Made by a program: the position numbers and the translations under genes. The notes under the pieces were generated by a model. It had not been told where the DNA came from. It searched no databases and saw only the letters and a list, made by a program, of their open reading frames with translations. From an uncultured Eubacterium sp. (GTDB lineage Bacteria > Bacillota > Clostridia > Lachnospirales > Lachnospiraceae), in assembly GCA_910579075.1 (NCBI GenBank), contig CAJTSV010000026.1, positions 4,479 to 19,698 on the forward strand: 15,220 nt of DNA. The letters are read 5' to 3'. Shown here piece by piece: positions 7,333-14,977 of this stretch (positions within the stretch are counted from its first letter, which is position 1; each line of letters begins with the position of its first letter).

Positions 7333-7899
7333 ATGCCGCCAGCTTTCCAGCCACAGCCGGAAACAATTACTCTGGAGCAGTATGAAGCCCTGCCGGAAGA
7401 AAAAAGGACAGAAGTCTTTGATGGTATCGTCTATGATATGGCCAGCCCTTCCCAGATTCATCAGAGAATACTCTTAAAGCTGTCCTCCGTGCTCGATTCT
7501 TATATGGAACGAAAAAAAGGCAGCTGCGTTGTAATCCCGTCGCCCTTTGATGTCGTGCTTTCCGAAAAACCCCTGATTCTTGTCCAGCCAGATATTATGA
7601 TTGTATGTGACAGAAATAAACTGGATCCAAACCGATGCAATGGAGCGCCGGATTTTATTATCGAAATCGTTTCTCCCGGCTGCCCGTCGGATGATTATAT
7701 CAAAAAGGCATATTACTACAAAAATTATGGTGTCAGGGAATACTGGATTGTTGACCCAAGACGAAAAGCTGTGACGGTTGATTTTTTTGAAAAGGATATA
7801 TTGAATATTCCATACTCGTTTGAATCTGTAATCAAAGTCCATATTTTTGATAACCTGCTTATCGATTTTTCAGACATCAGCAGGCAATTGGGCATATAG
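7333..7899 (+). CDS. Uma2-family (DUF820) putative nuclease
   Basis: A 188-residue protein of the Uma2 family, which has a PD-(D/E)XK endonuclease-like fold and is of unknown biological role. Visible family landmarks are TLEQYEALPEE near the N-terminus, EVFDGIVYDM, VQPDIMIVCD (the conserved Asp of the putative active site), PDFIIEIVSP (the acidic residue of the ExK-like strand), and the C-terminal signature YYYKNYGVREYWIVDP. Length is usual for the family. It is the only + strand gene of this region and converges on the phosphonate operon, from which it is separated by a two-way hairpin terminator. Uma2 genes are abundant in cyanobacteria and scattered in Firmicutes, often as solitary mobile-looking genes. 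No toxin or antitoxin partner is visible here. Nuclease activity is inferred from the fold only. Confidence 0.87.
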   Translation: MPPAFQPQPETITLEQYEALPEEKRTEVFDGIVYDMASPSQIHQRILLKLSSVLDSYMERKKGSCVVIPSPFDVVLSEKPLILVQPDIMIVCDRNKLDPNRCNGAPDFIIEIVSPGCPSDDYIKKAYYYKNYGVREYWIVDPRRKAVTVDFFEKDILNIPYSFESVIKVHIFDNLLIDFSDISRQLGI

Positions 7900-7914
7900 G
7901 TGCCAAAATCCTGA

Positions 7915-8033
7915 TTTATACGCAAAAGGGGCTGCCGCAATCAGAAAATAACGTGCAGAATATTGTATCGATGATATAGATATCGCAATATTTTGCCTGT
8001 TATTCCCTTCATGCGGCAGCCCCTTTTATACGC
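7915..8033. terminator. Bidirectional hairpin terminator, possibly a mobile element
   Basis: AAAAGGGGCTGCCGCA (7924-7939) and TGCGGCAGCCCCTTTT (8012-8027) are perfect 16-bp inverted repeats. The inner segments (for instance GCAGAATATTG and CAATATTTTGC) also pair imperfectly, so the whole piece can fold as one hairpin with A/T tails on both sides. It lies between the 3' ends of the Uma2 gene and the CofD-HAD gene and should terminate both. The outer edges carry a direct repeat, TTTATACGC (7915-7923 and 8025-8033), of which ATACGC is wholly outside the inverted repeats. That looks like a target-site duplication. Confidence 0.7.
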
Positions 8034-8087
8034 CTGCATTTATTATACCTGTCACATGCAGGCTGCCATCATTGATTTTATCCTTTC

Positions 8088-9878
8088 TTAATTTTTTATT
8101 TTATGCAAAACCTTTAAAAACACATTACATTCATAGATATCATTCACCTGCAATGCCCGTATGCCGGATTCTTCCATTCCTGCCTCACTTCCAGAGTGAA
8201 CCTCATTTCCAACAAATAAGATATCGGCCAAAGACATATTTTCTTTTTCTGCAATAATGACTGCCATTACGGCTTTCGAAAAATTGGAATCCGTTATGTC
8301 TATACTTGTATTTCCAGCAGTCTTTGCAGTATATTTTCCATGAAACCTGCTTAATAATTCATTTATTTTCTTTATATGGGATTCTCTGTCTGCCAGCGGC
8401 TTGATTGTCAGAACCCCCCCCCTGCCCCTCATCCTGCATTTGCCGTTATATTCGGGCTGTCCGTTTATCAGCTGACAGACATCTTCCTCCATATCAAACA
8501 GCTCTGTCAGCCTGTATATTTTGTCACAGGATTTGCGCATAAAAAATGTATTTCCATAATCACAATACACAGCAATGTCCCGCTCCTGCCGGCATTTTTC
8601 TGCCAGAATTTTCTTTAGATGTTCATAACTGTTACCCGATACTATGCAGCCTGGAAATAAGCTGAGATTTTCTATGCCTGTCTCATTCCCTGCTTCTCCC
8701 TCTGAAGAATCCCAGAGTGTTCCATCCAAATCAAACATATAATGTTTTTTCTGTAAAATATCCTTCCCATAGAAATCTTCCATAATTGCCAGAACCAGTT
8801 TGAAAGGATTATGCTTCTTATCCCCGCAGCTGCTGAGATTCCCATAAACCGCTTTGTAAGGTCCAGATAATGTATTAAGCATCTCTGGTGCATGATTATT
8901 CATAATGATAGTAAACGTATCTAAATCCAGATATCTTTGTAAAATTTCACATAATCTGTCTGCCGACACACCATACATATCACCATCTTCTGCATTATTC
9001 ATTATCAGGTATTTTGATGCTTTTGACTGGCCGATTGCTTCACGGAATCCTTTGTGCATATATGTCGGGATAAGCGATGACCACTGGGTTCCCGAGCTAA
9101 AAATCAGCATGTCTGCATGATTTATCAGCTCTTTCACATTATGCTGTTCATTTCCCTCCCCAGTTTCCGGCATGTATTCTTTTCCGCTGATATCTGTAAG
9201 AAAAATTTCTGCAATTTTATCCTCTGGATTGTTCCAGCAAATAATATCTTTTTCATCTTCAATCACAAAACCCGATTCCGTTCTGGCATGAAGAAACAGG
9301 GAAATATCTGAAATAAGAATGACATTATCTTTTATGGAAAGAAATGATGCAATCTGAGTTCCGGCTTTTGATAATGAAAAGCCATTGATTGCAGCTGCTG
9401 ATGCATAAAAAATATTGGAAAGGGAAAAATTATCAAATGTTACCCCGCGGACAGAATCCCTTGGTTTATCTCCATCAAAGAAAAAATAGCGGAGCAGCTC
9501 CTGCAGCCAATCTATCGCAGAAGGCTCTAAATATTCCTGCTCTGATATGATGCGCGCTGCCTTTTCATAGTATGCCAGGCAGCTGACGGCTGACAGCCGC
9601 AGCATCATAAAATCGTACAGCCTGGACTGTACACTTTGTGGATTTTTCAATTCTTCTGCATATTTTATCTCATATTGTGTAAGCTGATTTTTTCTTAAAT
9701 CACTTGGCCCGGGTACTTTACCCAGAAAAACTTTTCTGCATTCTCCTGTAGACAATCCGTTGTCATATGCATTGATAACGAAATGAAATTGAATGCATTT
9801 ATTCCCAAACAGTTCCGCAAAACCTTTCTGGAGCGCAATACTGCCTGTTCCGCCACAGAATATGACTATATGATACAT
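8088..9878 (-). CDS. CofD/YvcK-like transferase fused to a HAD-family phosphatase
   Basis: A 596-residue two-domain protein and last gene of the phosphonate operon. Residues 1 to about 370 are a CofD/YvcK-type domain: nucleotide loop CGGTGS (8-13), AYDNGLSTG (37-45), GPSDLRKNQL (57-66) and SSGTQWSSLIP (261-271). CofD moves a phospholactyl group from a guanosine diphosphate carrier to a flavin alcohol; YvcK is a regulator of sugar metabolism and cell shape. Residues about 378-596 are a HAD phosphatase: DLDGT (383-387), VSGNS (413-417), motif III Lys535 in NFSKAV, and FVGNEVHSGSE (555-565), resembling the C2-capped phosphomannomutase/Cof group. Nine consecutive G on the coding strand encode Arg486 to Val489. 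A textbook AGGAGG (9887-9892) lies 8 nt before the ATG. Inference: it transfers a nucleotide-activated phosphonate to an alcohol, and the HAD part dephosphorylates substrate or product. The base composition looks more A/T-rich than in the flanking operon. Confidence 0.8.
   Translation of the reverse strand: MYHIVIFCGGTGSIALQKGFAELFGNKCIQFHFVINAYDNGLSTGECRKVFLGKVPGPSDLRKNQLTQYEIKYAEELKNPQSVQSRLYDFMMLRLSAVSCLAYYEKAARIISEQEYLEPSAIDWLQELLRYFFFDGDKPRDSVRGVTFDNFSLSNIFYASAAAINGFSLSKAGTQIASFLSIKDNVILISDISLFLHARTESGFVIEDEKDIICWNNPEDKIAEIFLTDISGKEYMPETGEGNEQHNVKELINHADMLIFSSGTQWSSLIPTYMHKGFREAIGQSKASKYLIMNNAEDGDMYGVSADRLCEILQRYLDLDTFTIIMNNHAPEMLNTLSGPYKAVYGNLSSCGDKKHNPFKLVLAIMEDFYGKDILQKKHYMFDLDGTLWDSSEGEAGNETGIENLSLFPGCIVSGNSYEHLKKILAEKCRQERDIAVYCDYGNTFFMRKSCDKIYRLTELFDMEEDVCQLINGQPEYNGKCRMRGRGGVLTIKPLADRESHIKKINELLSRFHGKYTAKTAGNTSIDITDSNFSKAVMAVIIAEKENMSLADILFVGNEVHSGSEAGMEESGIRALQVNDIYECNVFLKVLHKIKN
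8414..8422 (-). repeat. G9 homopolymer tract inside the coding region
   Basis: Nine C on the + strand, read as G9 in the gene, spanning codons for Arg486, Gly487, Gly488 and the first base of Val489. In this copy the frame is open. Loss or gain of one G would shift the frame after the CofD-like domain and remove HAD motifs III and IV. Confidence 0.9.
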
Positions 9879-9899
9879 GGCATATACCTCCTGATGCCT

Positions 9900-10646
9900 T
9901 TACTGGCAAAGCCTGATTTTCTTTTCAATACAGGAGAGCTCCTCCTTTGTGTTAAAAGACATGACATGGCCGGATTCAGCCAATATATACTCCATAGGCC
10001 GTCCTTTTCGATAAAAATATTCAAAAGCATGAAGAAGCTTCATTTCACAGCCGCCAGAAGTATCAGCGGATTCTGTAATTCCGAGTTTATTCCTGTATTC
10101 TTCCAGCAATCCTGCCAGGCTGCCATCTTTAAAATAAAACAGTGACTGGTCATGAATGCCCTCATCTTGAAATCCGTCTTTTCCTGCAAAATAGGTTTTT
10201 TTTATGTATTTTCCATCTGCTTCAAACCACGCATATGGTTTTTTATCCAGAGAACATACACTTATGCCAATACTTTGCTCCCCAATCCCGGCAGCGGCCT
10301 TTAGAAGATGCCTGATTAAACAGTCTGATAAAAAAACCGCATCTCCCCAGCAGACAAAAAATTCGTTCAGGGTATGAATTTTCTGCAATCCCTTTAAAAG
10401 CGAATGTGCATCTCCCTGTCCTGTAACAATTGGTATCAGCTCGCATCCCCGCACCTGCCCCTGGTACTGCTTATATGTTTTCTCATTAACGATTACATAA
10501 ATGTGTGCAGCATATGGTTTAAAATATCCTATCGTTCTTTCTATATTCATTTCCCGGCCTATCGTACAAAAAGCCTTTGGAAATCCTCCAAAACGTACCG
10601 CATTCCCAGATGCTGCAACAATCAGGCTTATGTTCTCCCTTCGCAT
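9900..10646 (-). CDS. MobA/CofC-like nucleotidyltransferase
   Basis: A 248-residue GT-A-fold nucleotidyltransferase. The N-terminal nucleotide-binding signature is IVAASGNAVRFGGFPKAF, a variant of LAAGxGxRxxxxxPK. The metal site is in FFVCWGDAVFLS (about 115-126), and a further acidic segment, GFQDEGIHDQSL, lies near 177-188. The family joins NTPs to phosphorylated compounds with release of pyrophosphate. Its position directly before a CofD-like gene mirrors CofC-CofD of F420 biosynthesis, where CofC makes a guanylyl-activated phospholactate. In a phosphonate operon the likely substrate is hydroxyethylphosphonate or a related phosphonate; the nucleotide base is not predictable. AAAGGG precedes the ATG by about 8 nt, 35 nt after the decarboxylase gene. 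A sugar-1-phosphate or cytidylyl substrate is the main alternative. Confidence 0.75.
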   Translation of the reverse strand: MRRENISLIVAASGNAVRFGGFPKAFCTIGREMNIERTIGYFKPYAAHIYVIVNEKTYKQYQGQVRGCELIPIVTGQGDAHSLLKGLQKIHTLNEFFVCWGDAVFLSDCLIRHLLKAAAGIGEQSIGISVCSLDKKPYAWFEADGKYIKKTYFAGKDGFQDEGIHDQSLFYFKDGSLAGLLEEYRNKLGITESADTSGGCEMKLLHAFEYFYRKGRPMEYILAESGHVMSFNTKEELSCIEKKIRLCQ

Positions 10647-10681
10647 TGCCAGTCCCTTTCTTCTAAATTCCGAATAACAAA

Positions 10682-11803
10682 TTACATCTGCCTTAAATAT
10701 TCCATAAAATGTTTTTTATTCTCCAGGGCACTTTCAGATGGACGGCCCAGATTATCCCGTGCACCGAGGCTGCATTTCACCTCAATCAAAGACAGCTTTC
10801 TGCGTCTGCTGGCCTGCACCAGTTCCCGGTCCAGTTCTTCTGCACTGCTTACTGTTACGCTGTACGGATAGCCGCAAGCCCTGGCAATCCCGGAAAATTC
10901 CAGGCTGCCCATAACCGTCGGCTGCCCGCCAACGGTTTCATGTGCCCCATTATTGACAATAATATGAATAAGGTTGTGCGGCTGGCAGCTGGCAATCACA
11001 GGCAGGGCACCCATATGCATAAGCGCTGCCCCGTCTCCATCAATACACCATACCGTCAAATCAGGCCTTTTTAACGCAACACCAAGTGCAATCGAGCTGC
11101 AATGGCCCATGCTCCCGACCGTCAGAAAATCCGATGCATGCGTCTGCCCTGACACATCCCGCAGCTCATATAGTTCCCGTGATGCCTTTCCTGTCGTCGA
11201 TATAACCGGGTCTGTACCGGAAACCGCTGTGATATGACGGATTACTTCTTCCCGCATCATACTGCCGCTGCCAGAATATACAGGCTTTTTTTCATATTGC
11301 AGTGCATCCTTTCGTACAACGATAGCCGCACATAATCCATCTGCAAGAACCTGCCGGAGCTTTCCCATATCTTTTTCCAGCTGTTCTTCTGTTGTATCAG
11401 AAGACAGAATTTTATAAGCAATGCCCAGTTCATCAAGAAGACTTAATGTAATCTCACCCTGAAATACATGCTGCGGTTCATCATGAATTCCCGGCTCGCC
11501 ACGCCAGCCGATAATAAAAAGCACCGGAATTCTGCAGACCCTGTCGTTTAAAAGACTTGCTGCCGGATTTATGAGATTGCCTTCTCCGCTGTTTTGCATA
11601 TAAACTGCCGGAATTTTTCCTGCAGCCAGATAATAACCGGCAGCCAGTGCCACACAGTTTCCTTCATTCGCTGCGATAATATGATGGCAGCTGTCAATAC
11701 CATAAACATCCATCAGATAATCACACAGCGCTTTCAGCTGGCTGTCTGGAATTCCTGTATAAAAATCAGAACCAATGATTTCAGCAAATCTTTGTACCTG
11801 CAT
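10682..11803 (-). CDS. ppd: Phosphonopyruvate decarboxylase
   Basis: A 373-residue thiamine-diphosphate enzyme converting phosphonopyruvate to phosphonoacetaldehyde and CO2. This is the irreversible step that pulls the unfavourable PEP mutase equilibrium forward. Visible landmarks: FYTGIPDSQL (14-23), the cofactor-activating Glu47 in AANEGNCVALAAGYYLA, VYMQNSGEGN (67-76), GWRGEPGIHDEPQH (99-112), TTGKASREL (203-211), and the ThDP/Mg site from GDGAA (256-260) to VNN (283-285). The order and spacing match AepY/Ppd closely. Sulfopyruvate decarboxylase is related but usually shorter or split, and the PEP mutase two genes upstream settles the assignment. The gene follows the dehydrogenase by 18 nt, with AAGGAA ahead of the ATG, and is clearly in the same operon. 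Confidence 0.94.
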   Translation of the reverse strand: MQVQRFAEIIGSDFYTGIPDSQLKALCDYLMDVYGIDSCHHIIAANEGNCVALAAGYYLAAGKIPAVYMQNSGEGNLINPAASLLNDRVCRIPVLFIIGWRGEPGIHDEPQHVFQGEITLSLLDELGIAYKILSSDTTEEQLEKDMGKLRQVLADGLCAAIVVRKDALQYEKKPVYSGSGSMMREEVIRHITAVSGTDPVISTTGKASRELYELRDVSGQTHASDFLTVGSMGHCSSIALGVALKRPDLTVWCIDGDGAALMHMGALPVIASCQPHNLIHIIVNNGAHETVGGQPTVMGSLEFSGIARACGYPYSVTVSSAEELDRELVQASRRRKLSLIEVKCSLGARDNLGRPSESALENKKHFMEYLRQM

Positions 11804-11821
11804 TTTTTCGCCGTTTCCTTT

Positions 11822-12946
11822 TCATGTTTCTGTGTCCTGAAATATTTTTTGGTAAATGCCGGAAATATCCCCGCTGCTTAATGCAACAGGATTATTTTTA
11901 AGCCTTTCAGCATTTACCGAGGCTGCCGCTGGCCAGATGCCTGTTTTTCCTGCATCCGGCAGCGGCAGCTTCAGGTCATCAAATATTTTGCAGAACCTGT
12001 CTGCTGCAGCCAGTGCCGCAGTGCATCCCATGGCACTGGCCAGTTCCCCAAATACTGCATCCAGATACCTTCTGCCTCTTATATCCGCGCATTTATCCGT
12101 ATTGGCAATCATCCATGGCCATAATTGTTTCACACACAGTGCAGCGGCATGTCCATGTGCTATTCCATATATTCTTGTCATCTGATAACACATCGCATGC
12201 CCTGCGGTTGTCTGAGCAATGTCTATGGCTTTTCCTGCCAGATGAGCCGCCAGCAGCATATTTTCACCAGCATCAAACATACCCGCAAAATACCTGTCCC
12301 CGTTTTCCAATATCAGTTTTACTGCTTCCAGACTGTATTTTCTGCTCTCATCTGTACTGTTTACAGACCAGAAAGATTCAACAGCATGACAGAATGCATC
12401 CATAAAAGCTGACTTTTTTACATAGTCTGGCAGTGTCTGCAGCAAGCCTGCATCCAGATACACTGCATCCGGCCTGCAAGCCTCATGTGCCACGGACTTT
12501 TTTTCTCCCTGGTCATAAACCACAGCAAATTTTGTCGCTTCCGCCCCTGAACCGGCAGTTGTCGGTATGGCAAGCAGCCGGATGTGTCCAGGCACCGGCT
12601 CCTGTTCCAGACAGCTTCCTGCTTTGTTCCTGCCGCTGAATATTCTGATACATTTGGCAACATCCATGGCACTCCCGCCGCCTGCAGCAATCATACTGTC
12701 CGCCCTGGATTCCCTGAATTTTTGTACGCCTTTTTTCACTGACTCATAAGACGGATTTGGCTGGAAGCTGCTGAACCTGGTAACGGTTATCCCAAGCCGC
12801 TCCTGCAGGCTTTTGAAATAGCTGTCCAGCGGCAAAAGCCGCAGGGAATTGCCGCATACCAGAAAAATCCTGCCTGTCCCGGAATCCTTCACCCATCTGT
12901 CAAGCCCGGCATAACCATGACCTGCGTTTAGAATTGTCTGTGCCAT
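11822..12946 (-). CDS. Iron-type alcohol dehydrogenase, probable phosphonoacetaldehyde reductase
   Basis: A 374-residue group III (Fe-dependent) alcohol dehydrogenase. NAD(P) motif GGGSAMDVAK (89-98) and IPTTAGSGAEAT (127-138) are standard. The metal ligands fit Asp183 and His187 in MDAFCHAVE, His250 in TTAGHAMCY and His264 in GIAHGHAA, so the site is complete. In phosphonate clusters this family (PhpC/FomC type) reduces phosphonoacetaldehyde to 2-hydroxyethylphosphonate, and the gene lies between pepM and ppd, which supports that reaction. Its ATG follows the pepM stop codon without a single base between (TAA-ATG), and its ribosome site AGGAG lies inside the end of pepM, so translation is probably coupled. 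No aminotransferase is present, arguing for hydroxyethyl- rather than aminoethylphosphonate. A different aldehyde substrate cannot be excluded from sequence alone. Confidence 0.88.
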   Translation of the reverse strand: MAQTILNAGHGYAGLDRWVKDSGTGRIFLVCGNSLRLLPLDSYFKSLQERLGITVTRFSSFQPNPSYESVKKGVQKFRESRADSMIAAGGGSAMDVAKCIRIFSGRNKAGSCLEQEPVPGHIRLLAIPTTAGSGAEATKFAVVYDQGEKKSVAHEACRPDAVYLDAGLLQTLPDYVKKSAFMDAFCHAVESFWSVNSTDESRKYSLEAVKLILENGDRYFAGMFDAGENMLLAAHLAGKAIDIAQTTAGHAMCYQMTRIYGIAHGHAAALCVKQLWPWMIANTDKCADIRGRRYLDAVFGELASAMGCTAALAAADRFCKIFDDLKLPLPDAGKTGIWPAAASVNAERLKNNPVALSSGDISGIYQKIFQDTET

Positions 12947-14977
12947 TTAAATAATCTCCTGACTTTCTTCCGGAATCATGCGGATAATATCCTGAAACGG
13001 CATCAGCATCTTATCACATTCCTGCGCCCTATGATTTTCGAGTATCATTTCTGCTGCCCTGCGCATCGCCGGAACAGCTGCCCTCATAAGCTGGTTTGCG
13101 TATATGACAATATTTACACCGCGTGCTTTAAATTCTTCTTCTGTCACAGAATGAAAACTGGTCGGAACAACAACAAGAAATGTATTTCTGTCATTGCTGC
13201 GGAACTTTTCAATAAATTCAAAAATCTCTGACGGGTCTTTTTTGCGGCTGTGAATCATAACGGCATCTGCACCAGCCTGTACAAATGCCGCTGCCCGTTC
13301 CAGCGCATCTTCCATCCCCCTGCCGAGAATCAGGCTTTCAATTCGGGCACATATCATAAATTCCCGGGTCTTTTGTGCCCTTTTGCCAGCCCGAATCTTA
13401 GCACTGAAATTTTCAATGCCATCCTGTGTCTGCCAGACTTCGGTTCCAAAAAGACTGTTTTTCTTAAATCCCGTCTTATCCTCAATAATAACCATGGACA
13501 CTCCCAGACGTTCCAGTGTTCTTACTGTATAGATAAAATGTTCCGTTCTGCCGCCTGTATCACCATCGAAAATTACTGGTTTTGTGGTAACTTCCATCAA
13601 ATCTTCAATTGTGCGGAACCTGCTGCTCATGTCTACAAGCTCAATGTCCGGCTTTCCTTTTGCCGTGGAATCACAAAGGCTGGACAGCCACATGGCATCA
13701 AACTGATGCGGGCTGCCCTTCTGGTATACAACCGTATTTTCTACTACAAGTCCTGTCAATCCATCGTGCGCTTCCATCGCTGCTGCAAATCCTTTGGCAG
13801 CCAGCATTTTCCGAAGCCTTCCGCGCCGTAAATCCGGCATTGCCAGGTCAGCCCTGGCACGGACTTCCATCTGTGCATACTTTTCATCCGATGCATACGG
13901 AAATTCCACCAGCCTGCCGCCATATTCAGCTAAAACCGAAGCCGCCTCATCACGGACCGGTTTCAAAAAACCGTTTTTCCAGTTATCTCCGTGTACAACA
14001 TAATCCGGCCTGTATTTTCTGATATTGTCTGCGTAAGAAAGCGTTTTCTGCTCTGTAGTTTTCCAGACACCCGCAATGCTTTCAAACATTGCCCTGCGTT
14101 CTGCATACGGCAGCAGCGGATAGCGCTTATACGAAGCCACTGCTTCATCAGAAAGAATGCCGATAAGCAGCCTGCCAAGACGTCCCGCTTTTTTTAATAT
14201 GCGGATATGTCCAGAATGCAGCATATCCGTTGAAAAACACATGTAAACCGTTCTGTGCTCAATTTCGTGAAGCCTTGCCGAAACCACTGCCAAATCATCC
14301 TGGCTGTCAATTTCAGCACAAAGCAGATTTCCCAAATCTTCTGGATGGATTATACACTGTTCAGAAACCTGATTGAATGCATCTTCTGCATAGCATTTTC
14401 TTTTCGCGTCACTGCCGCTTTCACAAAATTCTATCATCTCATTCAGCCAGGTTTTCCATGTTTTACGTTCTAATTTATAAAGCGGCTGTGCCGCCATGGC
14501 ATGATTAAAAAAATGAATGCCGACCTTTCTTATCAGGCCATCGTGAATGACAGCTTTAAAATCCTTTTGCGGCAGTTCCAGGGAGCTGCTGACAGCCATG
14601 CAGCTTCCGTTTCTTTCAAGCACCCTGTCAAACGCTTCATTTTCAAAAACAAGGTCGCCATGCATCAGAATCAGGTCATCATCCAGAAGCTTTCTTGCAC
14701 AGTAAATACTGTAAATATAATTGGTGTCCTGATATTCCGGATTTTTTACATATGTAATGTGAACCGGAAGCTCCAGCTCCTGGCAATAATTGACCAGTTC
14801 ACTTTCAAAAGGGCCTGTTGTCATTATCACTTCACAGATGCCCGCCTGTGCAAGCATATTCAGCTGCCTTGATAAAATCGTTTCTTTTGCACTAATCTGC
14901 GTCATGCACTTTGGATGTTCCGAGGACATCAGGCCCATCCGGCTTCCTGTCCCTGAATTTAAAATTAAAGCTTTCAT
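12947..14977 (-). CDS. pepM: Three-domain nucleotidyltransferase / TagD-like / PEP mutase
   Basis: A 676-residue fusion that makes the C-P bond. Residues 1-240: LicC/PntC-like NTP transferase with LILNSGTGSRMG (4-15), HPKCM (21-25) and LMHGDLVF (104-111). Residues 243-362: TagD/RfaE-type cytidylyltransferase-like domain with HSGH (254-257), YAERRAMFE (291-299) and VVHGDNWKNG (327-336), but the GISST-type triphosphate motif expected near 361-366 reads ASDEKY. Residues about 388-676: PEP mutase with DSTAKGKPDIE (436-446), DGDTGG (471-476) and the diagnostic loop EDKTGFKKNS (499-508), which separates PEP mutase from isocitrate lyase and methylisocitrate lyase. It converts PEP to phosphonopyruvate. 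The N-terminal domain may attach CMP to the phosphonate product. The ATG at 14977 has only a weak site (TTAGGGATT), but residue 1 begins the first strand of the fold, so the start is likely right. It is the first visible gene of the operon. Confidence 0.94.
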   Translation of the reverse strand: MKALILNSGTGSRMGLMSSEHPKCMTQISAKETILSRQLNMLAQAGICEVIMTTGPFESELVNYCQELELPVHITYVKNPEYQDTNYIYSIYCARKLLDDDLILMHGDLVFENEAFDRVLERNGSCMAVSSSLELPQKDFKAVIHDGLIRKVGIHFFNHAMAAQPLYKLERKTWKTWLNEMIEFCESGSDAKRKCYAEDAFNQVSEQCIIHPEDLGNLLCAEIDSQDDLAVVSARLHEIEHRTVYMCFSTDMLHSGHIRILKKAGRLGRLLIGILSDEAVASYKRYPLLPYAERRAMFESIAGVWKTTEQKTLSYADNIRKYRPDYVVHGDNWKNGFLKPVRDEAASVLAEYGGRLVEFPYASDEKYAQMEVRARADLAMPDLRRGRLRKMLAAKGFAAAMEAHDGLTGLVVENTVVYQKGSPHQFDAMWLSSLCDSTAKGKPDIELVDMSSRFRTIEDLMEVTTKPVIFDGDTGGRTEHFIYTVRTLERLGVSMVIIEDKTGFKKNSLFGTEVWQTQDGIENFSAKIRAGKRAQKTREFMICARIESLILGRGMEDALERAAAFVQAGADAVMIHSRKKDPSEIFEFIEKFRSNDRNTFLVVVPTSFHSVTEEEFKARGVNIVIYANQLMRAAVPAMRRAAEMILENHRAQECDKMLMPFQDIIRMIPEESQEII

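Noticed and set aside
8088..9878. Gene is simply the gluconeogenesis/cell-shape factor YvcK
   Set aside because: YvcK normally stands alone near rapZ and whiA; here the domain is fused to a HAD phosphatase inside a phosphonate operon.
10197..10204. A8 tract in the nucleotidyltransferase gene as a second phase-variable switch
   Set aside because: It encodes Lys-Lys in an A/T-rich gene; such runs are expected by chance there, unlike G9.
13250..13831. 193-residue open frame on the + strand opposite pepM
   Set aside because: It is the antisense shadow of a strongly conserved PEP mutase domain, has no recognisable family and no ribosome site.
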